Shown: piece after piece, positions 1-8,545 of the stretch
How positions within the stretch are numbered: position 1 is the stretch's first letter
How the letters are laid out: each line of letters opens with the position of its first letter
Origin: Bacteroidales bacterium UBA1208
GTDB taxonomy: Bacteria > Bacteroidota > Bacteroidia > Bacteroidales > P3
Direction: 5' to 3'
Length of the DNA stretch: 29,553 nt
Assembly (NCBI GenBank): GCA_002309955.1
Contig: DBXQ01000029.1
Span: 26,060 to 55,612, forward strand
The notes under the pieces: generated by a model
What the model was told of the DNA's origin: nothing
Database searches by the model: none
What the model saw: the letters and a program-made list of their open reading frames with translations, nothing else
Translations under genes and position numbers: made by a program

Positions 1-135
1 GAGAACTGAGGACTAAGGAGTGGAGGAAGAGTTATTGAATCCCCTTCTATCCGTCGGGACGGGGAATGGCTCCATAGAACCTAATGGTCGGTTTGCGATA
101 AAGCCGGATGACCGTTATGGGTCGAGAAGGCGGGT

Positions 136-3100
136 CTATCTGACTATGACTTCGGTTTTGGTGGCGGCGCGGAGCGCGGGATTGCCGAGGTCGGCGGGGT
201 TCACGGACAGGCATTGCACCGTGGCGGCGGGCAGGTGGAAACGCCCTTGGCGGTCGGTTACTACGGTGTACATCAGCGTGTGGGTGCCGGCGGGAAGTTC
301 TTTGATGTATATGTCGAGGCAGTTGACAGGTTCGGAGGGTGAGGCGGCTACGGAGCCGAGATTGGCGTCGAGGCTTTTGACTTCTATCCAGTTTCTGTTT
401 TCAGCCGTAGTGGAGACTACGGTGACCTCGCTGTGCGATGCGAAGCAGGCGGCCATGGGGGCGCGCAGATAGAGGCGGTCCATGGGGCGGCTGAGGGTGA
501 GGGTCAGCTTAATGGTGAGTTCGCCGATGGTCGAGGTGGTGTCGGCTTTGGCCGATGTGTTGATTATCTCGCGGCTGAGGGTGATACGTGGTTCGGATTT
601 CTGCAGCGGTGTCTGGTCATGGTTCCCAAGAGACGAGAGGGCGGGTTGCCCGGCGGGCAGCAGATGGCGGGCTACAAGGCGGGCGCGGTGCATGTCGTCC
701 CAATGAGTGGTGGGGGCTAAGTAGCGTATGCGCTGCCGCACTTGGTCGGCCAAGGCGGTGTCGTGCAGCACCTCTTCGAATATGTCGATGTAGAGGTTTA
801 TCAGCATCGAGTTGTGGTCGAAGTGTTTCCAGCGTCGGCCTTGTTCGGGATGGGCGGTGTCGTAGACGGATGATTGGACGATGTTCTTGGCCATTTGCCG
901 TGCCAATGCCGTGTCGCCGCTGCGGTAAAGGTAGGGGATGACCCATTGGTCGGGGTTTTTCTTCAAGATGTTGGAATGCAGGCTGTCGCGCATGGCGTAG
1001 TAGGCGGTGTCGAGCGGATATTGGGCAAAGTGGCGGCGAAGGGTTATCCATTGAGCGGCGTTGTTGGTCGTTTTGGGGAAGTGTTTCCAGTATTGGAACA
1101 TCAGACTGTCGGTGGTCTCTACCGCCCGCTTGATGTTGAAGGCGGCGGGGATGGTGAAGTGGGGACAGTGTTGTTGCAGTTGCATGATGATGTTGAGGTT
1201 ATGTATGGCGGAGCTTTCGTTGAAGAGGGACTTCTGACCTCGGATGCAGGGCCAGCCGCCGGAGGGCAGTTGTACATCGGTGAGCACTTGCACCAGCGAG
1301 TCGGCGTTGGGGCGGTTGAAGACGACGGCATAATACAGTGAGTCGAAGAGATTGTTGATGTTGTCGGACTTGGCACGGTCGTAGGGGTAGAATATGCCGC
1401 GGAAACGGTTAGTGAGGGTGCGGTAGTCCTTGGCGACGGAGGGATAGGCGTTGGCGTGCAGGCGGGGATGGCGCAACAGGCAGAGGGTGGAGGTCTGGGC
1501 ATCGAGGACTATGTCGTTGTGCAGCGGGTCGCCGATGGCGAAGGTGAAGGTGCGGGACTTCGGCGCTAACGGTAGGAGGGTGCGGGGTGCCTGGATGGGG
1601 AATTGCGCTGTGGTGGCTCCGGCAAGCAGGGTTTCGGCTACCGGTTTTCCTTTTAGTTTGACACCGTTGTACATACGGACGGCAAGGCCGTTGGTGGTGG
1701 CGCCGTCCATGCGGTCGACGCGGAGGGCTAGGGCGGTGCTGTCGCCTGCATAGAGGAACGGCGGCACGTTGGGCATGAGCATGATGTCGCGGTAGGTATC
1801 GAAGAGGTTGGCGCGTTTGACGAAGGTGCCGTCTCCCGACATGGCTATGAGGCTGAGCCACCAGCGGGCGAGCCGTTGAGGAGCGTTGAAACGGATGTCG
1901 ACAATGCCGTTGCGGTCGCTGTGCAGGCGACCGAACCAGGGGCCGTAGGGCGAGAGGTCGTTTCGGATGGTGCCTTGGGGTTGCGCGAGGTTGTCCACTT
2001 TGCCCCAATAATTGTCGGAAATGATAGACGCTGAAACACAATAAATAGCATCGTAGCCGTGTGTGCCAACCGAGAGGAGTGCCATGACCCAGCGCTGGTC
2101 GAGGTAGTTTACCATCGGCGTACGATAGCGGTAGCTGTTGGACAGACTCAGGCGGTAGAAAGGTCGCTGCTTTTCTTTAGTCTGATTGCCAATTGTAAGT
2201 CTACTGCGATTGTCTCTGTACCCACTGCCGATAAACTCGTATCGGGGAGAATGATGATAGCGGTATGCCTGTTGGGGGTAAAAACTATGTTGGCCTACAT
2301 GTTCGAGATGGTTGATGGCTTCGTCGAAGGCGGTGAGAGCCAAGATGGACTGCACGGGGTTGCCGAGGCTGTCGGTGACACGCAGCCGCCAGCGGACGGG
2401 GGCACCGGCAAAGAGCTTGTGAAGACGGAAGCCGGAGTCGGCCGGGGTAAAGTTGAGGGCTTCGGGTTCGAGCCATTGCAATTTCAATTGGGGTACGGGT
2501 TGCAGTATGTCTACGTCGGCTGAGCCAGAAAAGCGTTGCCCTTGGTGGTAGGCAAGGATGGAGATGCATATTCTGTCCGACCATTGCTTCTGGATGGGGA
2601 GGGCGATATGGGTGAAGCCACAGTCGAGGCGCAGGTGGCGGAGCATGACGATGGTTTCACCGCAGTTGATGAGCAGCATGGCCGAAATCTTATCAGTTGA
2701 GCCCACACGCAGGCGCAGGGTGTCGCCCGGGTGGTATTGTTTTTTCTCGGTCGAGGCAAAGAGCGTCAGGCTGTCGAGCGGCATGGGGGCGTTGAAACTG
2801 AGGTGCGACACTTGCAGGGTGTCGGGGTGCAGGTGAGGATTGGCCGAGGAGAGGATGAGACGAAGGTGCCCGTCGGGCAGGTGGATGGGCGGAACGAGGT
2901 TGGAGAGCGGCACGAAACTGGTCGTGGCGGGGATGGATATTTCGCCCTGCCACACGCGGGAGGGGTTTGAGGGTATGGGCGTTCCCGATGCTGTGACGTT
3001 CTCGATGGTGAGGAGCGCGGTGGAGGACAATGGACTGTTGTCAAGGCTTTTGCAGCTGACATCGATGTCGTCGAGGCTGCCGATATAACGTGAGTTATAG

Positions 3101-5490
3101 TCGCCTGTAATATTGTTGGATGAAGAGCTGTATTGGTTGATGGAGAAAGACCCTGTATAGTCGCCCACGTTTATTGCGATGCTTTCTTTGACCGTCTCGC
3201 CAGTAGGGTCGGTTGCGGTTACGGTGAAGAGATATTCGGCATATTCGCCGTCGAGATAGGGGAGGAAGTCGTATTTGACGGGGGTGAATTGGAAGGTGAA
3301 GTCGCCTATCTGGGCACCTTGGTTGTCCGGCTGGGTTGGCAGTTCGCCGGAGCTGACGACGAACGAGCCCTCGTCGTGTTCGGAGCCGACATTCTTCATC
3401 CAAGGGGCGAAACCGAAAGACTGGGTCAGGGTATAGGTGACCGAGGAGGGAGCCACCGCAGAGCCGTTGCGGGAGGTGAGACGGCCTTTTATGGTGACGG
3501 GTTGGCCGTAGAGGTGGGTGTCGGCGGTGGTGTTGAGCGAGAGCGAGAGGGTGGGGAGGGTGTAGTTGTCGACCGAGAAAGAGGCGGTTCCCATATTGTT
3601 GCCATCGTGGTCGTAGGCTATTAGGTACAGACGGTTGTCGTAGTTTTTGTTGGCATTGAGCACTTGCGGCAGGATGAAGCAGCCTTCTGCCCAGCCCATG
3701 TTGTCGGTGGTGAGGTTCAGGGAGGTTATGCTATCGGAGTAGTAGTCTGCCGACAAGGTGATTCTGACGCGGTGGTTGGGGACCGGCTGGTTGGTTTTGG
3801 GGGTGCTGCGTTGCACCATGGCAGTGAAACGGACGGTGTCGGAGTAGCGGTAGACTGGCGCATTGAGGAAGAAGGAAACCAGCGTGTCGGAGTCATCGTC
3901 TTCCCCGTCAGGGTCAATCTGTTCGCGACTGACAATGTTATACGTCTGGGCACCGAGTTTGACGGTGATGGGGTGGCCTTGATGGGTGATGCTGTAAATG
4001 GGGTAGGTGTACTCCCCAATGGGCATGAGGGGACTGAAATTGAAGCGGCCGAGGGTGTCGGTGAGTGTGGTGAGGGTAAGGCTGTCGGAGTCGGGATTTT
4101 TAGTGTAATAGTATTTCCCCTTCATCGTGACAGGAATGTCGGGGATGGGCTGGCCTGTTTCAATATTCATCACAAGACCTTGGCCGTGGGACTCGGAGAT
4201 GGGTTCGATGGCGGCCGTTTGGCAGGAAAAGGTGTAGAGGAAGACCTCGGATAAGCAGCTGTCGGGGATGTCGAGAGCGGCAGGGAAGGGCATTTCGGAG
4301 ACAATCATGGAGTAGTCGCCTGCAGGGAGTGAGGGGAAATGGTAGCGTTGTTTGTGTTGGCTGCCGGCTATAGGTTTGTGCACTTGCACGGTGAGGCTGT
4401 GCAAGGCGGGCTGCGAGAGGGCGTAGCGTAGCTTTTTGTTGGAGGGCAAGGTGTCGAAAGCTTTGCTGATGGAGGGCAGTATGCGGAGATAGAGGGTGGT
4501 GTCGGAGTCGCCTGTGTAGGTGAAGAAACACCCGCTGCCCGGGGCCACAATGGGGCCGACATCTAATCTGGCCGAGGGCAGTGAGCGGAATTTGATGGAG
4601 TTGCTTTGGCGGTAGGCGTTGGCGTAGTGGTCGATGAATGTGTGGAGCTCGCGGCAGAGGGTGTGCCATTGTGTGGAGTTGGTATCGGTGCCGTTGTGGA
4701 TAAGGTATTTTGCCACCTCTTGCAGTATGGCGAGTTTGGTCAGGGTGGCATTGCCTTGGAGCTTGGGCATGGCGGCCAGCACAAAGGGGTTGCACAGGGC
4801 GTGGTAGAGGCTGTCGCTGTAGACAAGCGTGGAGCCATTGAAAAGGAGGTCGGAACCTACGATGTTGTGGATGGCGTCGTAGGAGACGGCTTCGTAGAGA
4901 GTGAGGGCGGAGTAGTCGTTCAGGGTGTCGTGGGTGGCGAGGAAGTCGTAGTCTTTCATCTTTATGCTTTGCAGCAGAGTGGCAGGGGTGGAGAGGGCAG
5001 CTTGGCTATGGAACAGGATGAGGGTGGACAGCTTCTCATTGCACCATTGGCTGTAAACGGTGTCGTCAAGGTTGTTGGGACATGGGGGATCTTGATTGGT
5101 TAATCTGTTTTGGTTGCGGTTGCGCAGGACTTGGGCATAAGTGCCTGCCAGCAGGCTGTGGCAAAGCGCCTTTTCGGCAGGGGCGAGATAGGGAAGGGTG
5201 TGACGCAGGAGGGCTTCGATATCGGTGTTAGTGGGTAGTTGCTTGCCCACTGTGGCCATGCCGCAGGCTGCCCGCAGAAGGTCGTAGGACCGACCTTCGA
5301 CTTTGGCACAGGTGTATTCCTGTTGCAGGAGTGCATAAGCATCGGCGTAGGCTTTTGCTTTGACGAGGGAGTCGATGATGGATGCCGTCGAAGCTTTCGG
5401 TGGTTTGCTGTTGGTGTTTGAGTCGCTCGGGGTCTGTGCAACAAGGGTCTGTGTGCAGAGCAGGATGAACAGGAAGATGCTTCGTTTCAT
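136..5490 (-). CDS. Alpha-2-macroglobulin family protein, very large, exported, thioester-less
   Basis: The 1784-residue product starts with a clear signal peptide (MKRSIFLFILLCTQTLVAQ), so it is exported to the periplasm or outer membrane. It is built of many beta-sandwich (MG-like) repeats. A carboxypeptidase-regulatory-like segment lies near residues 435-520. A typical A2M block near 1177-1215 (SPYGPWFGRLHSDRNGIVDI, then FNAPQRLARWWLSL) is followed by an alpha-helical toroid region with LPSGGWPCIRGQ near 1407. The CxEQ thioester motif of classical A2Ms is absent; the CGET further upstream lies in a beta-sandwich part and is not the thioester. Bacterial A2Ms are thought to trap or inhibit proteases in the envelope, often beside penicillin-binding protein 1C; no pbpC is visible, but only 135 bases follow the stop and they hold no convincing gene start. 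Family assignment is strong; the function in this subgroup is inferred. Confidence 0.85.
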   Translation of the reverse strand: MKRSIFLFILLCTQTLVAQTPSDSNTNSKPPKASTASIIDSLVKAKAYADAYALLQQEYTCAKVEGRSYDLLRAACGMATVGKQLPTNTDIEALLRHTLPYLAPAEKALCHSLLAGTYAQVLRNRNQNRLTNQDPPCPNNLDDTVYSQWCNEKLSTLILFHSQAALSTPATLLQSIKMKDYDFLATHDTLNDYSALTLYEAVSYDAIHNIVGSDLLFNGSTLVYSDSLYHALCNPFVLAAMPKLQGNATLTKLAILQEVAKYLIHNGTDTNSTQWHTLCRELHTFIDHYANAYRQSNSIKFRSLPSARLDVGPIVAPGSGCFFTYTGDSDTTLYLRILPSISKAFDTLPSNKKLRYALSQPALHSLTVQVHKPIAGSQHKQRYHFPSLPAGDYSMIVSEMPFPAALDIPDSCLSEVFLYTFSCQTAAIEPISESHGQGLVMNIETGQPIPDIPVTMKGKYYYTKNPDSDSLTLTTLTDTLGRFNFSPLMPIGEYTYPIYSITHQGHPITVKLGAQTYNIVSREQIDPDGEDDDSDTLVSFFLNAPVYRYSDTVRFTAMVQRSTPKTNQPVPNHRVRITLSADYYSDSITSLNLTTDNMGWAEGCFILPQVLNANKNYDNRLYLIAYDHDGNNMGTASFSVDNYTLPTLSLSLNTTADTHLYGQPVTIKGRLTSRNGSAVAPSSVTYTLTQSFGFAPWMKNVGSEHDEGSFVVSSGELPTQPDNQGAQIGDFTFQFTPVKYDFLPYLDGEYAEYLFTVTATDPTGETVKESIAINVGDYTGSFSINQYSSSSNNITGDYNSRYIGSLDDIDVSCKSLDNSPLSSTALLTIENVTASGTPIPSNPSRVWQGEISIPATTSFVPLSNLVPPIHLPDGHLRLILSSANPHLHPDTLQVSHLSFNAPMPLDSLTLFASTEKKQYHPGDTLRLRVGSTDKISAMLLINCGETIVMLRHLRLDCGFTHIALPIQKQWSDRICISILAYHQGQRFSGSADVDILQPVPQLKLQWLEPEALNFTPADSGFRLHKLFAGAPVRWRLRVTDSLGNPVQSILALTAFDEAINHLEHVGQHSFYPQQAYRYHHSPRYEFIGSGYRDNRSRLTIGNQTKEKQRPFYRLSLSNSYRYRTPMVNYLDQRWVMALLSVGTHGYDAIYCVSASIISDNYWGKVDNLAQPQGTIRNDLSPYGPWFGRLHSDRNGIVDIRFNAPQRLARWWLSLIAMSGDGTFVKRANLFDTYRDIMLMPNVPPFLYAGDSTALALRVDRMDGATTNGLAVRMYNGVKLKGKPVAETLLAGATTAQFPIQAPRTLLPLAPKSRTFTFAIGDPLHNDIVLDAQTSTLCLLRHPRLHANAYPSVAKDYRTLTNRFRGIFYPYDRAKSDNINNLFDSLYYAVVFNRPNADSLVQVLTDVQLPSGGWPCIRGQKSLFNESSAIHNLNIIMQLQQHCPHFTIPAAFNIKRAVETTDSLMFQYWKHFPKTTNNAAQWITLRRHFAQYPLDTAYYAMRDSLHSNILKKNPDQWVIPYLYRSGDTALARQMAKNIVQSSVYDTAHPEQGRRWKHFDHNSMLINLYIDIFEEVLHDTALADQVRQRIRYLAPTTHWDDMHRARLVARHLLPAGQPALSSLGNHDQTPLQKSEPRITLSREIINTSAKADTTSTIGELTIKLTLTLSRPMDRLYLRAPMAACFASHSEVTVVSTTAENRNWIEVKSLDANLGSVAASPSEPVNCLDIYIKELPAGTHTLMYTVVTDRQGRFHLPAATVQCLSVNPADLGNPALRAATKTEVIVR

Positions 5491-5576
5491 TTTTCGGGGT
5501 GATTTTGATTTTCGTTTACTGACATTAGAGCCACTTCTGTACCGAAAAGTGACAGGGACAGTACATTTTTCAGATG

Positions 5577-5584
5577 CAAAGATA
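5577..5584 (-). promoter_or_regulatory. Promoter -7 box for the macroglobulin gene
   Basis: On the minus strand this reads TATCTTTG, a perfect match to the Bacteroidota -7 element TAnnTTTG. It lies about 87 bases upstream of the ATG at 5490, leaving a long leader. No clear TTTG -33 element is seen at the usual distance. Confidence 0.6.
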
Positions 5585-5648
5585 GGCTTTTTTGTTCGAT
5601 TTTATTGTTTTTACAGAGGTTTTTAACTTTTGTGTCGGAAAAAATGTG

Positions 5649-5656
5649 TATATTTG
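5649..5656 (+). promoter_or_regulatory. Promoter -7 box for porD, almost leaderless
   Basis: TATATTTG matches TAnnTTTG and ends only 9 bases before the porD ATG at 5666. Transcription would start at or just before the start codon. A TTTG at 5629-5632 is a poor -33 candidate because the spacer is only 16 bases. Confidence 0.55.
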
Positions 5657-5665
5657 CAGAGTAAT

Positions 5666-6592
5666 ATGCTAAGAAGAGTTGCCCTTATAGTGTTGGCTGT
5701 GTTGAACTTGGGCGTAGTACGCGCCCAAGAGTTCCGTTGTGCCGTATCGGTCAACTATCAAAAACTGATGTCCACCACCCAATCCTTCGAATCAACTGAC
5801 AAGCGTGTTTTCGACAATATGAAACAGGCATTGGAAGATTTCATCAACCAGCGCCGTTGGACAGCCCTCGAACTTAGCCAGCAGGAACAGATAGAATGCT
5901 CGATGAGCTTGATATTGAACGAGCGGACAAGCCTCACAGATTTTAAGGGTCAGATTTCGGTGCAGTTGCGCCGGCCTGTTTACAATTCTACCTATACCAC
6001 GGGTTTGTTCAATTATATCGAATCGGCCGATTTCATCTTTTCGTACAACGAGAACCAGTCGTTGGATTTTGACCCCAACACTTTCTATAGTAATTTGTCC
6101 TCGGCAGTGGCCTACTATGTGTATGTGATGCTGGGCATATATTTCGACAGTTTCGGCCCCAACGGCGGTGAACAGTTTTTCGAGATGGCACGCACGGTGT
6201 GCCAGACAGCGGACGCCCAGCAGCAATACAAAGGGTGGAGCGGGCGCGAAAGCCAGAAAGCACGCTACTGGTTTATGGAAAATCACACCAATTCGGCCTA
6301 TGCCGATTTGCACATGGTGTATTACGAGTATCACCGCATGGGGTTGGACATGATGACAAAGGACCAGCCCGCGGCGAGGAAGAATATCATTGCTGCGTTG
6401 GGACGGTTGCAGCAGGTACACAAGACCCGTTCAGGATTGCTGTCCGTACAGCAATTCATGGATGTGAAGATTTCGGAGTTAGTGAGTATTTTCACTCCCG
6501 CCCCTGCCGACGAACAGAAACAGGTGTATGACATAGTGAAAGAAGTCAGCCCCATTAATGCCGCTAAATTGAAAGGATTTGCAACAAAATAA
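5666..6592 (+). CDS. porD: Type IX secretion system protein PorD (DUF4835 family)
   Basis: The product is 308 residues with a signal peptide (MLRRVALIVLAVLNLGVVRA, cleavage likely before QEF). The mature part has the DUF4835 layout: an early beta strand pattern (FRCAVSVNYQKL), FDNMKQALEDFINQRRW, a central 'NERTSLTDFKGQISVQLRRP' stretch, DFDPNTFYSNLSSAVAYYVY, and a helical C-terminal half with GWSGRESQKARYWFMEN. PorD is an envelope protein linked to T9SS, which exports CTD-bearing cargo across the outer membrane; its exact role is not settled. An in-frame ATG exists at 5630 but lies upstream of the -7 promoter box, and only the ATG at 5666 gives a proper signal peptide. The aminotransferase gene follows after 33 bases and is probably co-transcribed. 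Confidence 0.75.
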   Translation: MLRRVALIVLAVLNLGVVRAQEFRCAVSVNYQKLMSTTQSFESTDKRVFDNMKQALEDFINQRRWTALELSQQEQIECSMSLILNERTSLTDFKGQISVQLRRPVYNSTYTTGLFNYIESADFIFSYNENQSLDFDPNTFYSNLSSAVAYYVYVMLGIYFDSFGPNGGEQFFEMARTVCQTADAQQQYKGWSGRESQKARYWFMENHTNSAYADLHMVYYEYHRMGLDMMTKDQPAARKNIIAALGRLQQVHKTRSGLLSVQQFMDVKISELVSIFTPAPADEQKQVYDIVKEVSPINAAKLKGFATK

Positions 6593-6625
6593 AACAGTAA
6601 ACATATCAATATAAACTATAATATT

Positions 6626-7945
6626 ATGACACAAATACCTATACAGAAAGAGACAATCGACAGGATTGCCCGACAGAACAAGATTGCCAATCCAGGCAGA
6701 GCCTCCATCCGCGAAATGAGAAAGATGATACAAGACGTGGAAAAAGAGACAGGAGTCCGTTTCGTCAAGATGGAAATGGGTATTCCCGGATTGCCGGCTC
6801 CTCAGGTGGGTGTACAAGCCCAGATAGAAGCTCTTAAGAGTGGCGTGGCATCCATCTACCCTGAGATTTACGGAACCGCCGACTTCAAGAAAGAGGCGGC
6901 ACGCTTCGTCAAAAATTTCCTTGACATAGATGTGACCCCCGACTGCTGCGTGCCCACCGTGGGTTCCATGCAGGCCGGCTTCGCCAGTTTCCTCACCCTT
7001 ACACGCTACGACGCCAAGAAAACCAAAGTGCTTTTCATCGACCCTGGGTTCCCCGTGCAGAAACAACAATGCCGCGTGTTGGGCATTCCCATGAAAACTT
7101 TCGACGTGTACGAATACCGTGGCGACAAGTTGCGCGACAAACTTGAAGAAGAGTTGAAAGACGGCGATGTGGCATGCCTTATTTACAGCAGTCCCAATAA
7201 TCCCGCTTGGTTCTGCTTCACAGAGTATGAGCTGAAGATTATCGGTGAGATGGCCAACAAGTATGGTGTGGTGGTTCTTGAGGACGACGCTTATTTCCTG
7301 ATGGATTTCCGCAAGGATTACAGCGTGCCCGGACAGGCTCCGTTCCAGCCCACCGTGGCCAAGTATACGGATAACTACGTACTGATGATTTCCGGTTCGA
7401 AATCGTTCAGCTATGCCGGCGAACGCATTGCCATGATGATTTGCAGTCCCAAATTGTTCAATATGGAATGCCCCGACCTTGCCCGCTTCTACAGCCAGAC
7501 ACAGTTGGGTCGCGCCCTCATCTTCGGTACATTGTATTGCCTAAGTTCCGGCACAGCCCATTCCGTACAATATGCTATGGCAGCCATGCTTAAGGGAGCC
7601 AACGACGGCACCTTCAACTTCGTCAAGGACATCAAAGAATATGGCGAGAAAGCCAAGATAATGAAAAAAATGTTTACCGACAACGGTTTCTATATTGTCT
7701 ACGACAAAGATATGGGCGAGGATGTAGGCGATGGCTTCTATTTCACCTTCTGCTATCCTGGCATGGACGGCATCGACCTTCTCAACGAAATGATTCGCTA
7801 CGGCATCAGCGCCATCTCCCTCGACATCACCGGAAGCCACAAACAAGGCATCCGCGCATGCGTAGCCTTAGTGTTGCGTGACCAGTTCCCCGACTTGAAG
7901 GAGCGTTTAGAGAAATTCCACGCCGACCACCCTATTTCGAAGTAA
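6626..7945 (+). CDS. PLP-dependent aminotransferase, class I/II (fold type I)
   Basis: The 439-residue product is a cytoplasmic fold-type I aminotransferase. Visible active-site features are the substrate/cofactor loop SSPNNPAW (N191/N192), the cofactor aspartate in VVLEDDAYF (D220 or D221, followed by Y223), and the Schiff-base lysine in SGSKSFSYAGERIA (K259), with the arginine of GERIA near the phosphate site. An N-terminal segment with KMEMGIPGLPAP matches the usual substrate-closing region. The amino-group donor and acceptor cannot be told from sequence; aspartate- or aromatic-type activity is possible. It lies 33 bases downstream of porD and ends in front of a strong hairpin terminator. 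The family call is firm, the substrate open. Confidence 0.9.
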   Translation: MTQIPIQKETIDRIARQNKIANPGRASIREMRKMIQDVEKETGVRFVKMEMGIPGLPAPQVGVQAQIEALKSGVASIYPEIYGTADFKKEAARFVKNFLDIDVTPDCCVPTVGSMQAGFASFLTLTRYDAKKTKVLFIDPGFPVQKQQCRVLGIPMKTFDVYEYRGDKLRDKLEEELKDGDVACLIYSSPNNPAWFCFTEYELKIIGEMANKYGVVVLEDDAYFLMDFRKDYSVPGQAPFQPTVAKYTDNYVLMISGSKSFSYAGERIAMMICSPKLFNMECPDLARFYSQTQLGRALIFGTLYCLSSGTAHSVQYAMAAMLKGANDGTFNFVKDIKEYGEKAKIMKKMFTDNGFYIVYDKDMGEDVGDGFYFTFCYPGMDGIDLLNEMIRYGISAISLDITGSHKQGIRACVALVLRDQFPDLKERLEKFHADHPISK

Positions 7946-7964
7946 AATAGATAGTCAAAAAAAC

Positions 7965-8003
7965 AAAAAGTTGTACGTTCAACATTGAGCGTACAACTTT
8001 TTT
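7965..8003. terminator. Bidirectional rho-independent terminator between convergent genes
   Basis: A perfect 13-bp stem (AAAAAGTTGTACG at 7965-7977, complement at 7990-8002) encloses a 12-base loop. T-runs follow on the plus strand, and the A-rich left side gives T-runs on the minus strand. It lies between the aminotransferase stop (7945) and the lipoprotein stop (8058), which converge, so it can serve both transcripts. A weaker 8-bp A/T-rich inverted repeat at 8019-8026/8038-8045 lies even closer to the lipoprotein stop. Confidence 0.85.
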
Positions 8004-8057
8004 GGTTTTATCGGAGAATAAAAAGGAAACTATATTCCCTTTTTACGTTTTCGGTTA

Positions 8058-8525
8058 TTACCGTGCGTAGGCACCTACCTGATGGTCGGGAGCGAGGTAG
8101 GCTTTCTGAATTTCGATGTAGTCCTCGGTGTTCTTGTTCCAGTCGGTGAAATTGCCTACATGGCTACGGATTGTTACGGTGTAGCGGTGTCCGTCGTGTT
8201 CGGAAACAATGTCGAAGAGGGGAGCCACGAGGATGTCACCCTGATGCTTTTGCAGGCTTTTGTTCGTGGCAGCCACTTTCAGCCGGTGGGTGAGGGTCTC
8301 CATAGAAATTCCGGGTGTGGCAATCGATTTGAGGTCCCGGCCCTCGAACACCCATGTGTCGACGAAAGCCTGAGGGTTGACATCCACTTTCACAGTAGGC
8401 GGAATGACGAACACGTCAGTGTTGGCCTCGGCAATGCGGGCTTCGGAATAATGGTATTTGAGTGTGGAGCATGAGCTCAGCAACACTGTTGCCAAAGTTG
8501 CGGCGATGAGGAGTGTTTTTTTCAT
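8058..8525 (-). CDS. Small predicted lipoprotein of unknown function
   Basis: The 155-residue product has a signal peptide with a lipobox (ATVLLSSC), so it should be lipid-anchored at about Cys19. The mature part is a single compact domain of mixed strands and helices (VDVNPQAFVDTWVFEGRDL, ISMETLTHRLKVAATNKSL, GDILVAPLFDIVSEHDGHRY, VTIRSHVGNFTDW). It resembles conserved Bacteroidales lipoproteins with a 'DILVAPLFDI...V.IRG..A.F' pattern, but I know no function for them. It starts 20 bases after the stop of the C10 protease and is almost certainly in its operon. That arrangement is reminiscent of protease/inhibitor pairs in other C10 systems, but nothing in its sequence proves an inhibitor. 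Confidence 0.8.
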   Translation of the reverse strand: MKKTLLIAATLATVLLSSCSTLKYHYSEARIAEANTDVFVIPPTVKVDVNPQAFVDTWVFEGRDLKSIATPGISMETLTHRLKVAATNKSLQKHQGDILVAPLFDIVSEHDGHRYTVTIRSHVGNFTDWNKNTEDYIEIQKAYLAPDHQVGAYAR

Positions 8526-8545
8526 GTTGTTATGTGTATTGTGAG

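Noticed and set aside
1..135. Start of a next gene (pbpC) after the macroglobulin
   Set aside because: The only minus-strand ATG with a usable frame here stops after about 20 codons; no convincing start is present before the window edge.
2640..2720. CGET in the macroglobulin as a degenerate thioester (CxEQ)
   Set aside because: It lies in a beta-sandwich domain several hundred residues before the toroid region where the thioester belongs, and lacks the Gln.
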